Below are positions 34,347 to 42,870 of a DNA stretch of 52,689 nt, piece after piece. Origin of the DNA: an uncultured Eubacteriales bacterium (lineage in GTDB: Bacteria > Bacillota > Clostridia > Christensenellales > Aristaeellaceae); assembly GCA_902778995.1 (NCBI GenBank), contig CACYZW010000018.1:1-52689 (forward strand), read 5' to 3'. The translations under genes and the position numbers were made by a program. The notes beneath the pieces were generated by a model. It was not told the origin of the DNA and ran no database searches. It was given only the letters and a program-made list of their open reading frames with translations. Each line of letters starts with the position of its first letter. Position 1 is the stretch's first letter.

Positions 34347-35432
34347 CTACGACTTGACCAGCATTCGCAAAAGGTTGGGCAGCTGAGCGTCGCCCTGCCA
34401 GGTATACCTGATGTCGTCGTTCATGCCCTTCAACACCGTCGACGACAGGTTTTCGCCGGTCGTGATGTCATAACGCTCCCCGCCGTAGCGAATCAGCCAC
34501 TCCGCCTCCTCGGTTGCCTCGGAATACTCCATGACCGCATGGATGATCGGCTTTTCCAGCCTGGGAACCAACAGCTGCATCGTTTCCTCGAAGACAAGCT
34601 GTATGTGGTACGCCAGCTTCGGCGGGATCTGGTTCTTGCTGCAGTAGAGGCTGATCTGGGACTGCATGCCCAGGAAGTCGTAATCCCGGTTCTTGATGTC
34701 CAGCTCCAGCACCTTCAGCCGGCGCACGAAGCGGCGGGTATTCTCCCGCTGAGGATGCTCGAAGATCTGCTCCGGTGTGCCGTCCTCGTAGATACTGCCC
34801 TCGTCCATGTAAAACACCCGGCTGCTGATGGCTTGGGCGAAGCGCATCTCATGGGTGACGATCATCATGGTCTTCCCGGTCCTCGCCAGGTCGCGGATGA
34901 CAGCCTGCACCTCTCCCACCATCGTGGGGTCGAGGGCGCTGGTGGGCTCGTCCAGCAGGATCACTTCCGGATCCATGGCCAGCGTCCGCGCGATGGCGAT
35001 GCGCTGCTTCTGCCCGCCGGACAGTTCGTCGGGATAGTTCAGCGCCTTCTCCGCCAGGCCGACGATCCGCAGCAGCCGCATGCCCTCGTCGTAGGCTTCC
35101 TGCTTCGATTTGCCCAGCAGGTCCATCGGGGCCAGCATGATGTTCTCGATCACCGTCTTGTGGCCGAACAGGTTGAAGGACTGGAACACCATGCCCAGTT
35201 TCTGCCGGATTCTGTTGATGTCGCACCTGGGGTCGGTGATTTCCACATCGTCCACCCATATCCGCCCGGACGTGGGCGTTTCAAGCTGGTTGATGCAGCG
35301 CAGCAGCGTGCTCTTGCCGGTGCCGGAGGGACCGATGACCGCGATCACATCCCCGTCGTGGATTTCCACGCTCACGTCCTTCAGCGGCACGGTGTTGGGG
35401 TATTCCTTTTTCAAATGCTCAATTCTGATCAT
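34347..35432 (-). CDS. Polar amino acid ABC transporter ATPase with an extra C-terminal domain
   Basis: A 361-residue protein. Residues 1-245 are a GlnQ-type ATPase: Walker A GPSGTGKST, Q-loop FQSFNLFG, signature LSGGQKQR, Walker B ILLDEPTSALDP and switch THEM. Residues ~250-361 are unusual for GlnQ; the part QIPPKLAYHIQLVFEETMQL recalls the N-box helix of RsbW-like HATPases, but the other ATP-binding motifs are not evident. The extension could be a regulatory module. Its start overlaps the end of the permease gene by 14 bp. Confidence 0.82.
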   Translation of the reverse strand: MIRIEHLKKEYPNTVPLKDVSVEIHDGDVIAVIGPSGTGKSTLLRCINQLETPTSGRIWVDDVEITDPRCDINRIRQKLGMVFQSFNLFGHKTVIENIMLAPMDLLGKSKQEAYDEGMRLLRIVGLAEKALNYPDELSGGQKQRIAIARTLAMDPEVILLDEPTSALDPTMVGEVQAVIRDLARTGKTMMIVTHEMRFAQAISSRVFYMDEGSIYEDGTPEQIFEHPQRENTRRFVRRLKVLELDIKNRDYDFLGMQSQISLYCSKNQIPPKLAYHIQLVFEETMQLLVPRLEKPIIHAVMEYSEATEEAEWLIRYGGERYDITTGENLSSTVLKGMNDDIRYTWQGDAQLPNLLRMLVKS

Positions 35433-37536
35433 CGGTGTTGACTCCCTTCAAAATGTGCTCGGGCTTGCGATGCTTCGGGTTGTAATTGACGCCGATCCGG
35501 CTGATAATGGCTCGAAGCAGTTCCTCCAATACGAAGTATATGACCGTCACCGCGATCAGCGGGAAAAACGCCTCGTAGGTGCGGCTGCGAACGATATCGC
35601 CCATCTTCGTCAGGTCCTGCACGGCGATGTAGCCCACGATGGCCGTGGCCTTGATGAGCCCGACGATCTCGCCCCTGTAAGCGGGAAGGATGTGCGGTAT
35701 GGCCTGGGGAAGTATGATCCTGTAGAAGGTCCTGCGGTTGGAATAGCCCAGTGCGTAGGCGGCTTCATACTGGCCGCCGTCCACCGCGCCGACGCCCATC
35801 TTCAGCAGCCCGAACACCGCCGCGCCAAAGGTGAGCGTAAAGCCGATCACCGCCACGACGATGCCGTTGATGGCCACCGAGCCAAAGATGACATAGTACA
35901 GTATCATCAGCAGCACCACCATGGGCATGCCCTGTACCAGCCACAGGCAAAACCTGGAAATCAGATTTGCCACCGGATTGCCGTTGCGGCAGAGCATGAA
36001 GGACACATACCCCAGGGCCGTGCCGAAGATTATGGAAAGCACGGTGATGAGCAGCGTGGTCAGCACGCCTCTCAGGAACAGCCGCCAGCGCTCCTCGCGC
36101 AGGAAGGTCTTTTCGAAGCTGTCCTTCAGAGACTGTATGAATCCGGTTTCCCCGTTTGACTCATCCTCCTCCGGGGGAGCCGTGTTCGAGAGCAGCGTCA
36201 TCAGCATCAGCTCCGTTCCATGATAGGGCACGGAAAAGCTGACGCTCTCCTTTCTCTCCTCGGTGATGACCATGTCCGACAGGGAAAAGTCATACATCCC
36301 CGTGACGATGCCGGGTATGATGCCCGAGGTATCCACGGTGCTGACCTCTATGTCATAGCCGTATTTCCGGCAGAATCTTACGGCGATATCCGGGTCCGTG
36401 CCGGCGATCTTGCCGTTGGCCACGAAGGAGATGGGCACCTTGGTGCCGCTGGTGGCAAAGCGCAGCGTGCCGTTCTGCCCCGTCAGGCCGCTCATGTCCA
36501 CCGGTGTGGATTCGTGGGAGGGCTGCCGCCAGTAGTCGTAGATCTCATCCAGCGTGCCATCGGCCTTCAGCTTTCCGATGAATTCATCCATCTGCGCCCT
36601 GAGGGCATCGCCGTGGGCGTCCTTGGCGAACATCGCGCCGATATCCAGCACCCGGACCGGGTCGCTCAGCGCCGTCAATTCGCTGTCCTGGGCCATCAGC
36701 GAGCCGGCGACCTCGGTGCTGGCGAGGAAGTAGTCGATCTTGTCGGCTTTCAGCGCGTTGATCAGGTCGGGATAGCTGTTGTAATTGCTGACAGTCGAAT
36801 CCGGCAGCGCCTTCTCGATCACCGAATCGTGGAACGAACCGGTGATCACGCCCGCGCGCTTGCCGTTGTAGTCATCAGGGGTGAGGGTGCTGTCGCCAAC
36901 CTGATTCGATACCACCATCACGGTGCCGCCGACATAGTTCGGTTCCGAAAACAGCACGCTCTCCGCCCGCTCCGGGGTGATCGTGATGGCCGAGCCGCCA
37001 AAGCTGCACTTGCCCGACTGCACCGCCGGCAGCACCGCGTCCAGGTTCATCACTTCGATCTTCAGACCGTAGCCGTAGGCCTGGCAGAACTGCGCCGCGA
37101 TGTCCACGTCGTAGCCCACGACCTTGCCATCGCGCACATACTCAAAGGGCACGTAGTCGCCGTCCGTCGCCATCACCAGCGTGCCGTTCGTCGCGGGCAG
37201 CTCTTCGAGCTTAGGCAGCGTCTTGGCGCTCTCATCGGTGCCGAACCATTTGTCCGCGATTGCGTCCAGGTCGCCGTTTGCCTTCAGTCCGGCGATGAAT
37301 TCGCTGATTTCGTCCCGCAGCTTCTGGCCCTCTGGGGTCATTGGAAAGCAGTAGGCGAATTCAAAGTTCTCAAGGTATTCAGGAATGTAGGAGATGTCTG
37401 AACGCTGGCTCATGATGTAGCGAATGACGGGCTCATCGGATGGAAACGCGTCGATCTTGTTGGTGGTCAGGGCCATCAGCAGGTCAGTCTGGTTGTTGAA
37501 ATAGAACAGATTCGCCTTCGGCAGCGCTTTTTTCAC
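35419..37536 (-). CDS. GlnP-like substrate-binding/permease fusion, 3' part after an in-frame TAG
   Basis: From the GTG at 37536 this gives 705 residues. It contains the end of one substrate-binding domain (to AIADKWFGTDE), a complete domain (GTLVMATDGDYVPFEYV to LDEIYDYWRQ), the first lobe of another, and a MetI-type permease domain with the EAA loop EAAYALGYSNRRTFYRIILP. The frame is open without change back to a TAG at 37617-37615, and the residues before 37536 (TLAQLNDKRIGIPSGTSFD) clearly belong to the same protein. GTG 37536 has no ribosome-binding site. It is either a disrupted gene or one read through the stop. Substrate: polar amino acids. Confidence 0.75.
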   Translation of the reverse strand: MKKALPKANLFYFNNQTDLLMALTTNKIDAFPSDEPVIRYIMSQRSDISYIPEYLENFEFAYCFPMTPEGQKLRDEISEFIAGLKANGDLDAIADKWFGTDESAKTLPKLEELPATNGTLVMATDGDYVPFEYVRDGKVVGYDVDIAAQFCQAYGYGLKIEVMNLDAVLPAVQSGKCSFGGSAITITPERAESVLFSEPNYVGGTVMVVSNQVGDSTLTPDDYNGKRAGVITGSFHDSVIEKALPDSTVSNYNSYPDLINALKADKIDYFLASTEVAGSLMAQDSELTALSDPVRVLDIGAMFAKDAHGDALRAQMDEFIGKLKADGTLDEIYDYWRQPSHESTPVDMSGLTGQNGTLRFATSGTKVPISFVANGKIAGTDPDIAVRFCRKYGYDIEVSTVDTSGIIPGIVTGMYDFSLSDMVITEERKESVSFSVPYHGTELMLMTLLSNTAPPEEDESNGETGFIQSLKDSFEKTFLREERWRLFLRGVLTTLLITVLSIIFGTALGYVSFMLCRNGNPVANLISRFCLWLVQGMPMVVLLMILYYVIFGSVAINGIVVAVIGFTLTFGAAVFGLLKMGVGAVDGGQYEAAYALGYSNRRTFYRIILPQAIPHILPAYRGEIVGLIKATAIVGYIAVQDLTKMGDIVRSRTYEAFFPLIAVTVIYFVLEELLRAIISRIGVNYNPKHRKPEHILKGVNTDDQN

Positions 37537-37614
37537 GGACAGGTCAAAGCTGGTTCCGCTGGGAATGCCTATGCGCTTGTCGTTCAGCTGGGCAAGGGTC
37601 GTATAGGCCCCGTC

Positions 37615-39117
37615 CTATGCCGACCCTGCCTGGCCCTCCTTCAGCACCACCAGCACCGTGCTGTTGAAAAAGTTCGGCTTGGAGAACAGCACGCTCTCCG
37701 AGCGTTCCGGGGTGATGGCGATACCCGCCGCCGCGAAATCCGCCTTTCCGGCCTGCACCGCGGGCAGTATGCCGTCGAAGTTCATGTCCACGATTTCAAG
37801 CCCATAGCCGCAGGCCTCGCAGAAGCGGGCGGCCAGCTCCATGTCATAGCCCACCACCTCGCCGTTTCGCATGTATTCAAAGGGCGCGTAGCCGGATTCC
37901 GTCGCCAGGTGCAGGGTTCCATTATCGGCCTTCAGGGCGGCGATGTCCGGCATGGTCTTCGCTTCCTCGTCGTCGCCGAACCACTTGGCCGCTAGCTGAT
38001 CCAGGGTTCCGTCGGGCAGCTGTTCCAGAAAGGCGTTGAACTGATCCCTCAGGGCCCGTCCCGCGTCGTTTTTCGGGAACACCAGGGCAAATTCAACGGA
38101 ATCCAGGTAATCCGGCAGGTACGTCAGCCGACCGTCCTCGAGCATCAGCAGCTTCGCTACAGGCTCATCCACCACGAAGGCATCAACCTTTTTTCCGGTG
38201 AGCGCCGCTACCAGGTCCGCCTTGTTGTTGTAGTAATCCACCTGGGCATCCGGCAGCTTTTCCGCCACGATCGCGTCGAAGCTGGTTCCTGTCTGAACGC
38301 CGATGGTCCTGTAGGTTGCCGAAGGAATGCTCGGGACCGGTTCGCCCCGCACCATCACGCCCATCCGCAACTCGTACAGCGTGTCGGAAAAGGGCAGCAC
38401 CTCCGCGCGCTCCTCGGTGACGTTCAGGTTTGCCATGACGCAGTCCACGTCGCCGCTGATGGCAGCTGCGACGATTGCGCTGTAATCGTACACCTTGAAT
38501 TCCAGGTCGGCGCCCAGCCATGCGGCCAGTCGGTTCGCGAGCTCGATGTCATAGCCTTTGAGCTGGGTACCGGCGTAGTAGCTGTACGGCGGCACAACGC
38601 CGCTCGTTCCCACCGTCAGGTGCAGCGAAGGCGCTTCAGGCAGGTCGATCTTCGGCATCTCATCCTCGCCCCTGACCACCCAGCGGTTGAACATGTCGTC
38701 CAGCGTGCCGTCCTCGCGCAGGTCGGCGATGAATGCATTGATTTTGGCCTTCAGATCGGGGATGGGGGATACCGGCGATATGCCCACCGCGACCTTCACC
38801 GTGTCGCCCAGGTTCTCATCCAGCAGGTGAACGCCCGCTACGCCGTTCTGTATGGCCAGCTCCATCTGCAATCGTTCAAAGATGAACGCATCCAACCTTC
38901 CGCTGGCCACATCGGCATAGCCCAGGTTCTTGTCGTTATACGCTTCGAGCCGTGCCTCGGGCAGCGCTTTCCGGATGGCTCCATCTGCGGCGCAACCCAG
39001 CTCGGTTCCCTCCGCGATGCCGCTGTGGTTCAGCTGTTCGATCGACGTGATCTCGGCGAGTGCCGTCCCGGTCAACAGAAGCAACAACGTCGTCCATAGA
39101 AAAAACAGTCTTTTCAT
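37615..39117 (-). CDS. Tandem amino-acid-binding domains, 5' part before an in-frame TAG
   Basis: A 500-residue product with a signal peptide (MKRLFFLWTTLLLLLTGTAL). It carries a half substrate-binding domain (to LDDMFNRWV), a full SBP_bac_3 domain (LHLTVGTSGVVPPYSYY to LDQLAAKWFGDDE) and the start of a third (LHLATESGYAPFEYM to STVLVVLKEGQAGSA), then TAG. The next in-frame codons continue the third domain, so the stop falls in mid-domain. Together with 35419-37536 the gene would encode about 1230 residues: several receptors in series fused to a permease, like an enlarged GlnP. ATG 39117 or 39144 may be the start; neither has a strong ribosome-binding site. Confidence 0.75.
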   Translation of the reverse strand: MKRLFFLWTTLLLLLTGTALAEITSIEQLNHSGIAEGTELGCAADGAIRKALPEARLEAYNDKNLGYADVASGRLDAFIFERLQMELAIQNGVAGVHLLDENLGDTVKVAVGISPVSPIPDLKAKINAFIADLREDGTLDDMFNRWVVRGEDEMPKIDLPEAPSLHLTVGTSGVVPPYSYYAGTQLKGYDIELANRLAAWLGADLEFKVYDYSAIVAAAISGDVDCVMANLNVTEERAEVLPFSDTLYELRMGVMVRGEPVPSIPSATYRTIGVQTGTSFDAIVAEKLPDAQVDYYNNKADLVAALTGKKVDAFVVDEPVAKLLMLEDGRLTYLPDYLDSVEFALVFPKNDAGRALRDQFNAFLEQLPDGTLDQLAAKWFGDDEEAKTMPDIAALKADNGTLHLATESGYAPFEYMRNGEVVGYDMELAARFCEACGYGLEIVDMNFDGILPAVQAGKADFAAAGIAITPERSESVLFSKPNFFNSTVLVVLKEGQAGSA

Positions 39118-39143
39118 TGGAATAATCTTCACTTTATCAGCCA

Positions 39144-39160
39144 TTTCAAACCGTTTGAAA
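39144..39160. promoter_or_regulatory. Palindrome at the start of the GlnP-like gene
   Basis: TTTCAAAC-C-GTTTGAAA is a perfect 8-bp inverted repeat overlapping the upstream ATG candidate (39144). It may be an operator or a structure that masks the ribosome-binding site. Confidence 0.5.
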
Positions 39161-39282
39161 TCCTTTTTTATACTCTTCTCAATTAAAACAGAACAAGATG
39201 TTGAGTGAATTTTTCGCTCCGGCAACGTTGACCGAAGTGACGCAAAGCCAGGTTACGCACCGGCGTCCGCGCAAGCGGGCCC

Positions 39283-39332
39283 GCCGGCAGCGCCGCGCTG
39301 GCATTCAAAGGATGCGCGCGGGCTGGTCGCGC
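39283..39332. repeat. RptC hairpin repeat, copy 2
   Basis: It matches 28153-28203 (shared GGCAGCGCCG, ATTCAAAGGAT and GGCTGGTCGCGC). It lies upstream of the GlnP-like gene in the same relation to transcription as in the trp leader. No T-box sequence is found here. The remaining gap from 39333 to 39518 has nothing I can assign. Confidence 0.5.
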
Positions 39333-39518
39333 CTGGTGTCCGAAAAAGACGCCCACAGATGTTGCGTTCTTATTTGAGAAGCGTATTATACCGGGTATGG
39401 CGGGGTAAGGCTGTCAAATAGATTCGCCCCGTTCACGCAGACGGTGACATAAATCCATTATACCATAATTCACTGCTTTCGCATAGCCCCCAAAATGCGT
39501 CAACGCAAAACACATTCC

Positions 39519-39565
39519 AAGAAAAATACCGCATAATCGAGTCGTGCAGTAACGGGATGAATTAT
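39519..39565 (-). repeat. RptA fragment (right end)
   Basis: The reverse complement reads CTGCACGACTCGATTATGCG followed by GTATTTTTC, the right end of RptA; the rest is absent. Confidence 0.6.
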
Positions 39566-39634
39566 AGTCAGATGCGAACTGCAAAAACCGCAGGCTACAA
39601 ACCTCCGCTACGTCCGCAAACCTGCGTCGCAACA

Positions 39635-39663
39635 TTGACAAGAGTCTCTCCATGGTATATAAT
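39635..39663 (+). promoter_or_regulatory. Sigma-A promoter of the TetR gene
   Basis: TTGACA (39635-39640), 17 bp, TATAAT (39658-39663): a perfect consensus. Confidence 0.85.
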
Positions 39664-39692
39664 GAACGCGTTCACAAAAGGAGCGTGAATCA

Positions 39693-40214
39693 GTGCCCAA
39701 GATCATTCCGGAATTAAAGGACCGCTTTGTTGCCGCGGCGAAGCGGCGAATGCTGGAGGCCAACGATGTTACCATCCGACAGGTGGCCCGGGATTGCGAT
39801 ACGGCGGTGGGAACGGTGTACAACTACTTTCCATCGAAGGAAGCGCTTATGGCCGAAGTGATGATGACGGATTGGCGCATCTGCTGCGAGCACATGCGGT
39901 TGGACGCAGGCAGATACGCGGGGCCTTTGGAGGCTCTACAGGCCACAGCCAGGGCGCTGAGGAGGTTCACCAAGAAGCACGCTTCCGTATGGCTGAACTA
40001 TGCGGACGCGCGGGACAGCCTGAAGACGCTGAACAGCAGGCATCATCTGATCGTCATGGAGATCGCGGCTGTGGCTGAGGAGACGATTAAACGGTTTGAC
40101 TTGAAGGGCGATACTTACCTGCCCGAGGTGTTGGCTGAACTGATTCTTTACGCAAGCCGTACCGAAGATGGCTTTGACAGGATCGTCGGCGTGTTGGAAA
40201 AGATACTGGCTTGA
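39693..40214 (+). CDS. TetR/AcrR family transcriptional regulator
   Basis: A 173-residue repressor-type protein. The N-terminal helix-turn-helix reads VTIRQVARDCDTAVGTVYNY followed by FPSKEALMAEVM. The C-terminal helical domain is shorter than average. It starts at GTG 39693, with AAAAGGAG about eight bases upstream. It is separated by RptB and RptA copies from the DUF1295 and unknown genes on the same strand, which are plausible targets. The ligand is unknown. Confidence 0.88.
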   Translation: MPKIIPELKDRFVAAAKRRMLEANDVTIRQVARDCDTAVGTVYNYFPSKEALMAEVMMTDWRICCEHMRLDAGRYAGPLEALQATARALRRFTKKHASVWLNYADARDSLKTLNSRHHLIVMEIAAVAEETIKRFDLKGDTYLPEVLAELILYASRTEDGFDRIVGVLEKILA

Positions 40215-40267
40215 GTGTGTCTCCAAAATGCCTGAAGCGCATTTCAGGCGTATTTGGAAACACAATT
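40213..40267. repeat. RptB short form, 55 bp
   Basis: GAGTGTGTCTCCAAAATGCC at the left and a matching TTTGGAAACACAATT at the right, with GCCTGAAGCGCATTTCAGGC as an internal hairpin. It overlaps the TetR stop codon. Confidence 0.55.
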
Positions 40268-40280
40268 TAAAAAGGGCTCT

Positions 40281-40446
40281 TAGGAAAAACCGCACAATGT
40301 TCATGGCGCGTTAACGGCTGAATTTCAGCCGTCTGCTTCCTGCTGATTTCTTGACTTGCCGCCAGCAAGCCTTCGAAATTTGCAGTTTGCAATCGACTAA
40401 AATTCATCTCGTTACTGCACGACTCGATTATGCGGGATTTCCCTTA
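40281..40446 (+). repeat. RptA element (MITE-like), near complete
   Basis: This 166-bp element is bounded by TAGGAAAAACCGCACAATG and CGATTATGCGGGATTTCCC, which are imperfect inverted ends. The inside is the standard RptA body (GATTTCTTGACTTGCCGCCA and so on) shared with 44671 and 47171. Confidence 0.75.
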
Positions 40447-40495
40447 CCCTTATGGCACATCATGATTTGCAAGGACGACAGAGGGAGGCTTTGTC

Positions 40496-41287
40496 ATGAG
40501 CTATTGGACTGTACTGGCGGTAAGCCTGCTGGCCTGCTCCGTGGGCTTTCATATGTATATTTGGTTCTTTTCCGTGGGCTACGGCCTGGCCATAGCGGCC
40601 ATCGGCGTGGCGCTGGCGGTCGGCTTTCACAGCCAAATGACCCTGCCGGAGTGGCTGACCTGCATATTGCTGTTCGTCTATGGATTGCGCCTGGGCGGCT
40701 ATTTGCTCATGCGCGAGATGAAGAGCACGACCTATCGCAAGGTGCTGAATCCAGAGCTGGAGCGAAGCAGTAAAATGTCCATCCCTGCGAAGATTGCGCT
40801 GTGGGTGACATGCGGGGTGCTGTACACGCTGATGACGATTCCACTGTATTTCCGCCTGAAGAACGGCGTTCCTGCGGACGCCATGCTGTGGATCGGCCTG
40901 GCGGTGATGACCTGCGGCGTCGTGACTGAAGTGGTGGCGGATCAACAAAAGACCGCGGCCAAGAAGAGGAACAGCCGACGCTTTGTGGATACGGGTCTTT
41001 ATCGCATTGTGCGCTGTCCCAATTACCTGGGAGAGCTGCTCCTCTGGCTGGGCATGCTGTTGACAGGAACGACTGCGCTCAGGGGTCCCTGGCAGTGGAT
41101 ACTGGCACTGCTGGGCTTCATTCTGATTGCCTGGGTAATGTTCAGCGGCGCGCGGCGGCTTGAGTTGCGCCAGGACAGGAATTACGGCGCGGACCCGGAG
41201 TATCAGAAGTACGTGCGCACCGTGCCGATTATCATACCGTTTATCCCGCTGTACAGCGTGAAGAAATACAAGTTTCTGGTGGCGTAA
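40496..41287 (+). CDS. DUF1295 / steroid 5-alpha-reductase-like membrane protein
   Basis: A 263-residue protein with about six membrane segments. The C-terminal region GLYRIVRCPNYLGELLLWLG with the Y-x-x-Y-x-x-x-V end (DPEYQKYVRTVP) is the DUF1295/ICMT-like signature, where NADPH-dependent reductases or methyltransferases bind cofactor. RRFVDTGLYRIVR supports this. GGGAGG lies seven bases before ATG 40496. The following gene starts 13 bp after its stop, so they form an operon, possibly controlled by the TetR upstream. The lipid or steroid substrate is unknown. Confidence 0.82.
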   Translation: MSYWTVLAVSLLACSVGFHMYIWFFSVGYGLAIAAIGVALAVGFHSQMTLPEWLTCILLFVYGLRLGGYLLMREMKSTTYRKVLNPELERSSKMSIPAKIALWVTCGVLYTLMTIPLYFRLKNGVPADAMLWIGLAVMTCGVVTEVVADQQKTAAKKRNSRRFVDTGLYRIVRCPNYLGELLLWLGMLLTGTTALRGPWQWILALLGFILIAWVMFSGARRLELRQDRNYGADPEYQKYVRTVPIIIPFIPLYSVKKYKFLVA

Positions 41288-41300
41288 GGAGGAAATGAAT

Positions 41301-41933
41301 ATGCTTGAAAAGCTGTTGGACGCAATCAAGGCAAGGTTTCCCCTGACTGAGAAAGATGGCGCGACGCGCCAATTCCAAGTGATGGGCATGACTTTCGAGG
41401 CGTGCGCCTATACCGCGCGGGGACTGGGCCATGTGGGCGTGATGACTGCCCGGGGTTCCATGCAGATGGAGACGCTGGTGATCAATCCCTTTGAACTGGA
41501 CGCGCCGATTCTTTCCTATGACAGGATCCATGCGATGGGCCAGGAGACCGTGATGGCGGAGATGTACGATTCGCTGCTGGGCGATACGTTCCGTGCCGAC
41601 GACATTGTCCGGGCCCTGGGCGAATCAGCGGCCATCCTCGAAAAGGAGAAGAAATCCTGGTACGCAACGCTGATCGTTCAACCGTGGCTGCACCTGAAGG
41701 GACCCGCCGGGGACGCAGAGCAATTGGACAACATCGCAGCGGACTATGTGGAGGCTTATCTGGCTGCGACGCAGGCGGCGGGGCCCTGCGACCCCGATCA
41801 AAAGCGGCGCAAGGCGGCGGCCTACAGCAAAGGACTGCTTGAACACGGCGGACCCGCTACCGACCCGGTGAAGGCCGCAATGGGCGAAGAATTTACCGCC
41901 GCGCTGTTCCGCGAGACGCTCTTCGGCGCATAA
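41301..41933 (+). CDS. Conserved-looking protein of unknown function, 210 aa
   Basis: A soluble 210-residue protein without signal peptide or membrane segments. The middle portion (GVMTARGSMQMETLVINPFE, then LDAPILSYDRIH) and the helical end with YLAATQAAGPCDPDQKRRKA are vaguely like ferredoxin-dependent bilin-reductase folds, but I cannot support that assignment. ATG 41301 is chosen because AAGGAGG then has eight bases of spacing. It is co-transcribed with the DUF1295 gene, which hints at a shared reductive or lipid-related process. A 20-bp RptB end fragment follows its stop codon. Confidence 0.7.
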   Translation: MLEKLLDAIKARFPLTEKDGATRQFQVMGMTFEACAYTARGLGHVGVMTARGSMQMETLVINPFELDAPILSYDRIHAMGQETVMAEMYDSLLGDTFRADDIVRALGESAAILEKEKKSWYATLIVQPWLHLKGPAGDAEQLDNIAADYVEAYLAATQAAGPCDPDQKRRKAAAYSKGLLEHGGPATDPVKAAMGEEFTAALFRETLFGA

Positions 41934-42116
41934 GTGTGCCTCTAAAACGCCAATGGGAGCGGTAGAGCCTGAGATGCGTCCACTGCTTATTCAGGCCTTG
42001 CGCATGATCAGCAGTGCGCAGGTACTCTGTTTTACTACAGAAAAAGAAATGTTTCCATAAACCGTTTCGAGATTGACATGCGGGGAACAAGAAGGCAGGG
42101 CGCTTCGTCCAATTAT

Positions 42117-42178
42117 GGAAACACCGCACAATGCTCATGGCGCATAAATACTGCACGACTCGATTATGCGGTATTTCC
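42117..42178 (+). repeat. RptA minimal form, 62 bp
   Basis: GGAAACACCGCACAATGCTC at the left is joined almost directly to CTGCACGACTCGATTATGCG plus GTATTTCC; the middle is deleted. It is flanked on both sides by TTAT (42113-42116 and 42179-42182), a possible target duplication. Confidence 0.72.
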
Positions 42179-42210
42179 TTATGGAACATTTGACAGGAGA
42201 GAAAACCAAA

Positions 42211-42711
42211 ATGAAAAAACACAGTTGGCTGATGATCCTGACAGCGCTGATGGTCATGCTCGGATGCACGGGGACTGCCTTCGCAAAAGTAATACCGCCT
42301 TTGGACTCGGCTCAGCAAATCGGTTATCCGGCTGTGGTGCTGTATGAAAAGCTGACATTGCGCAAGATGCCAAGTTCTTCTTCCAAGGCGATACAAACCC
42401 TGGATTATGGGGATCGGCCGATAGTGATTGATGCAGATCTGCCAAGTGGGCCTAAGGAGGAGAACGGATTTGTTTATTGTACCGTTGACGATTCCGAAGA
42501 ATCGCCTTGCGGCTGGATTGATGCAGGCTACATAATCATCAACCCGGCTTGGTATGTGACCGAAAAGAAAACGACGGTTTACGCCTGGAATGATACTACA
42601 GCCCCCAAGATCGCACTGCTTGACAAAGCTACCAGGCTCCCCATCCTGAAAGAAGAAGGCGATTGGTACCTCGTCAGCCTGCGCGGCGCAGTTGGATGGA
42701 TTCATAAGTGA
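42211..42711 (+). CDS. Secreted SH3-like domain protein
   Basis: A 166-residue exported protein with a signal peptide (SWLMILTALMVMLGCTGTAF; the Cys is in an imperfect lipobox). Two bacterial SH3-like segments follow: YEKLTLRKMPSSSSKAIQTL at about 44-75 and VYAWNDTTAPKIALLDKATR leading to GDWYLVSLRGAVGWIHK. Such domains usually bind cell-wall peptides. AGGAGAG is about nine bases before ATG 42211. An RptA minimal copy lies just upstream of its ribosome-binding site. Confidence 0.75.
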   Translation: MKKHSWLMILTALMVMLGCTGTAFAKVIPPLDSAQQIGYPAVVLYEKLTLRKMPSSSSKAIQTLDYGDRPIVIDADLPSGPKEENGFVYCTVDDSEESPCGWIDAGYIIINPAWYVTEKKTTVYAWNDTTAPKIALLDKATRLPILKEEGDWYLVSLRGAVGWIHK

Positions 42712-42870
42712 TATGGATTGAGTTGGCCAAGAACGGGAGACAGATGGCTGTGGCCGCACTGGAAGCGTAGCAGTGCGGCCGGTGGGCCTGTCCCGCCCGT
42801 TATGAGAATTGAAGCAACGTTTCTTCACCGAAGCACTCATGCGGAGCAGATAACACAGAGGTATGGCTTT

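Noticed and set aside
35419..39117. Recoding of TAG (pyrrolysine or suppression) in the transporter gene
   Set aside because: A single TAG in a transporter gives no positive evidence for recoding; no pylT/pylS or PYLIS-like element is seen in the window. Kept only as an open alternative to a nonsense mutation.
39226..39692. T-box in front of the GlnP-like gene
   Set aside because: RptC similarity to the trp leader suggested it, but no AAGGTGGCACCGCGG-type sequence, specifier region or terminator follows.
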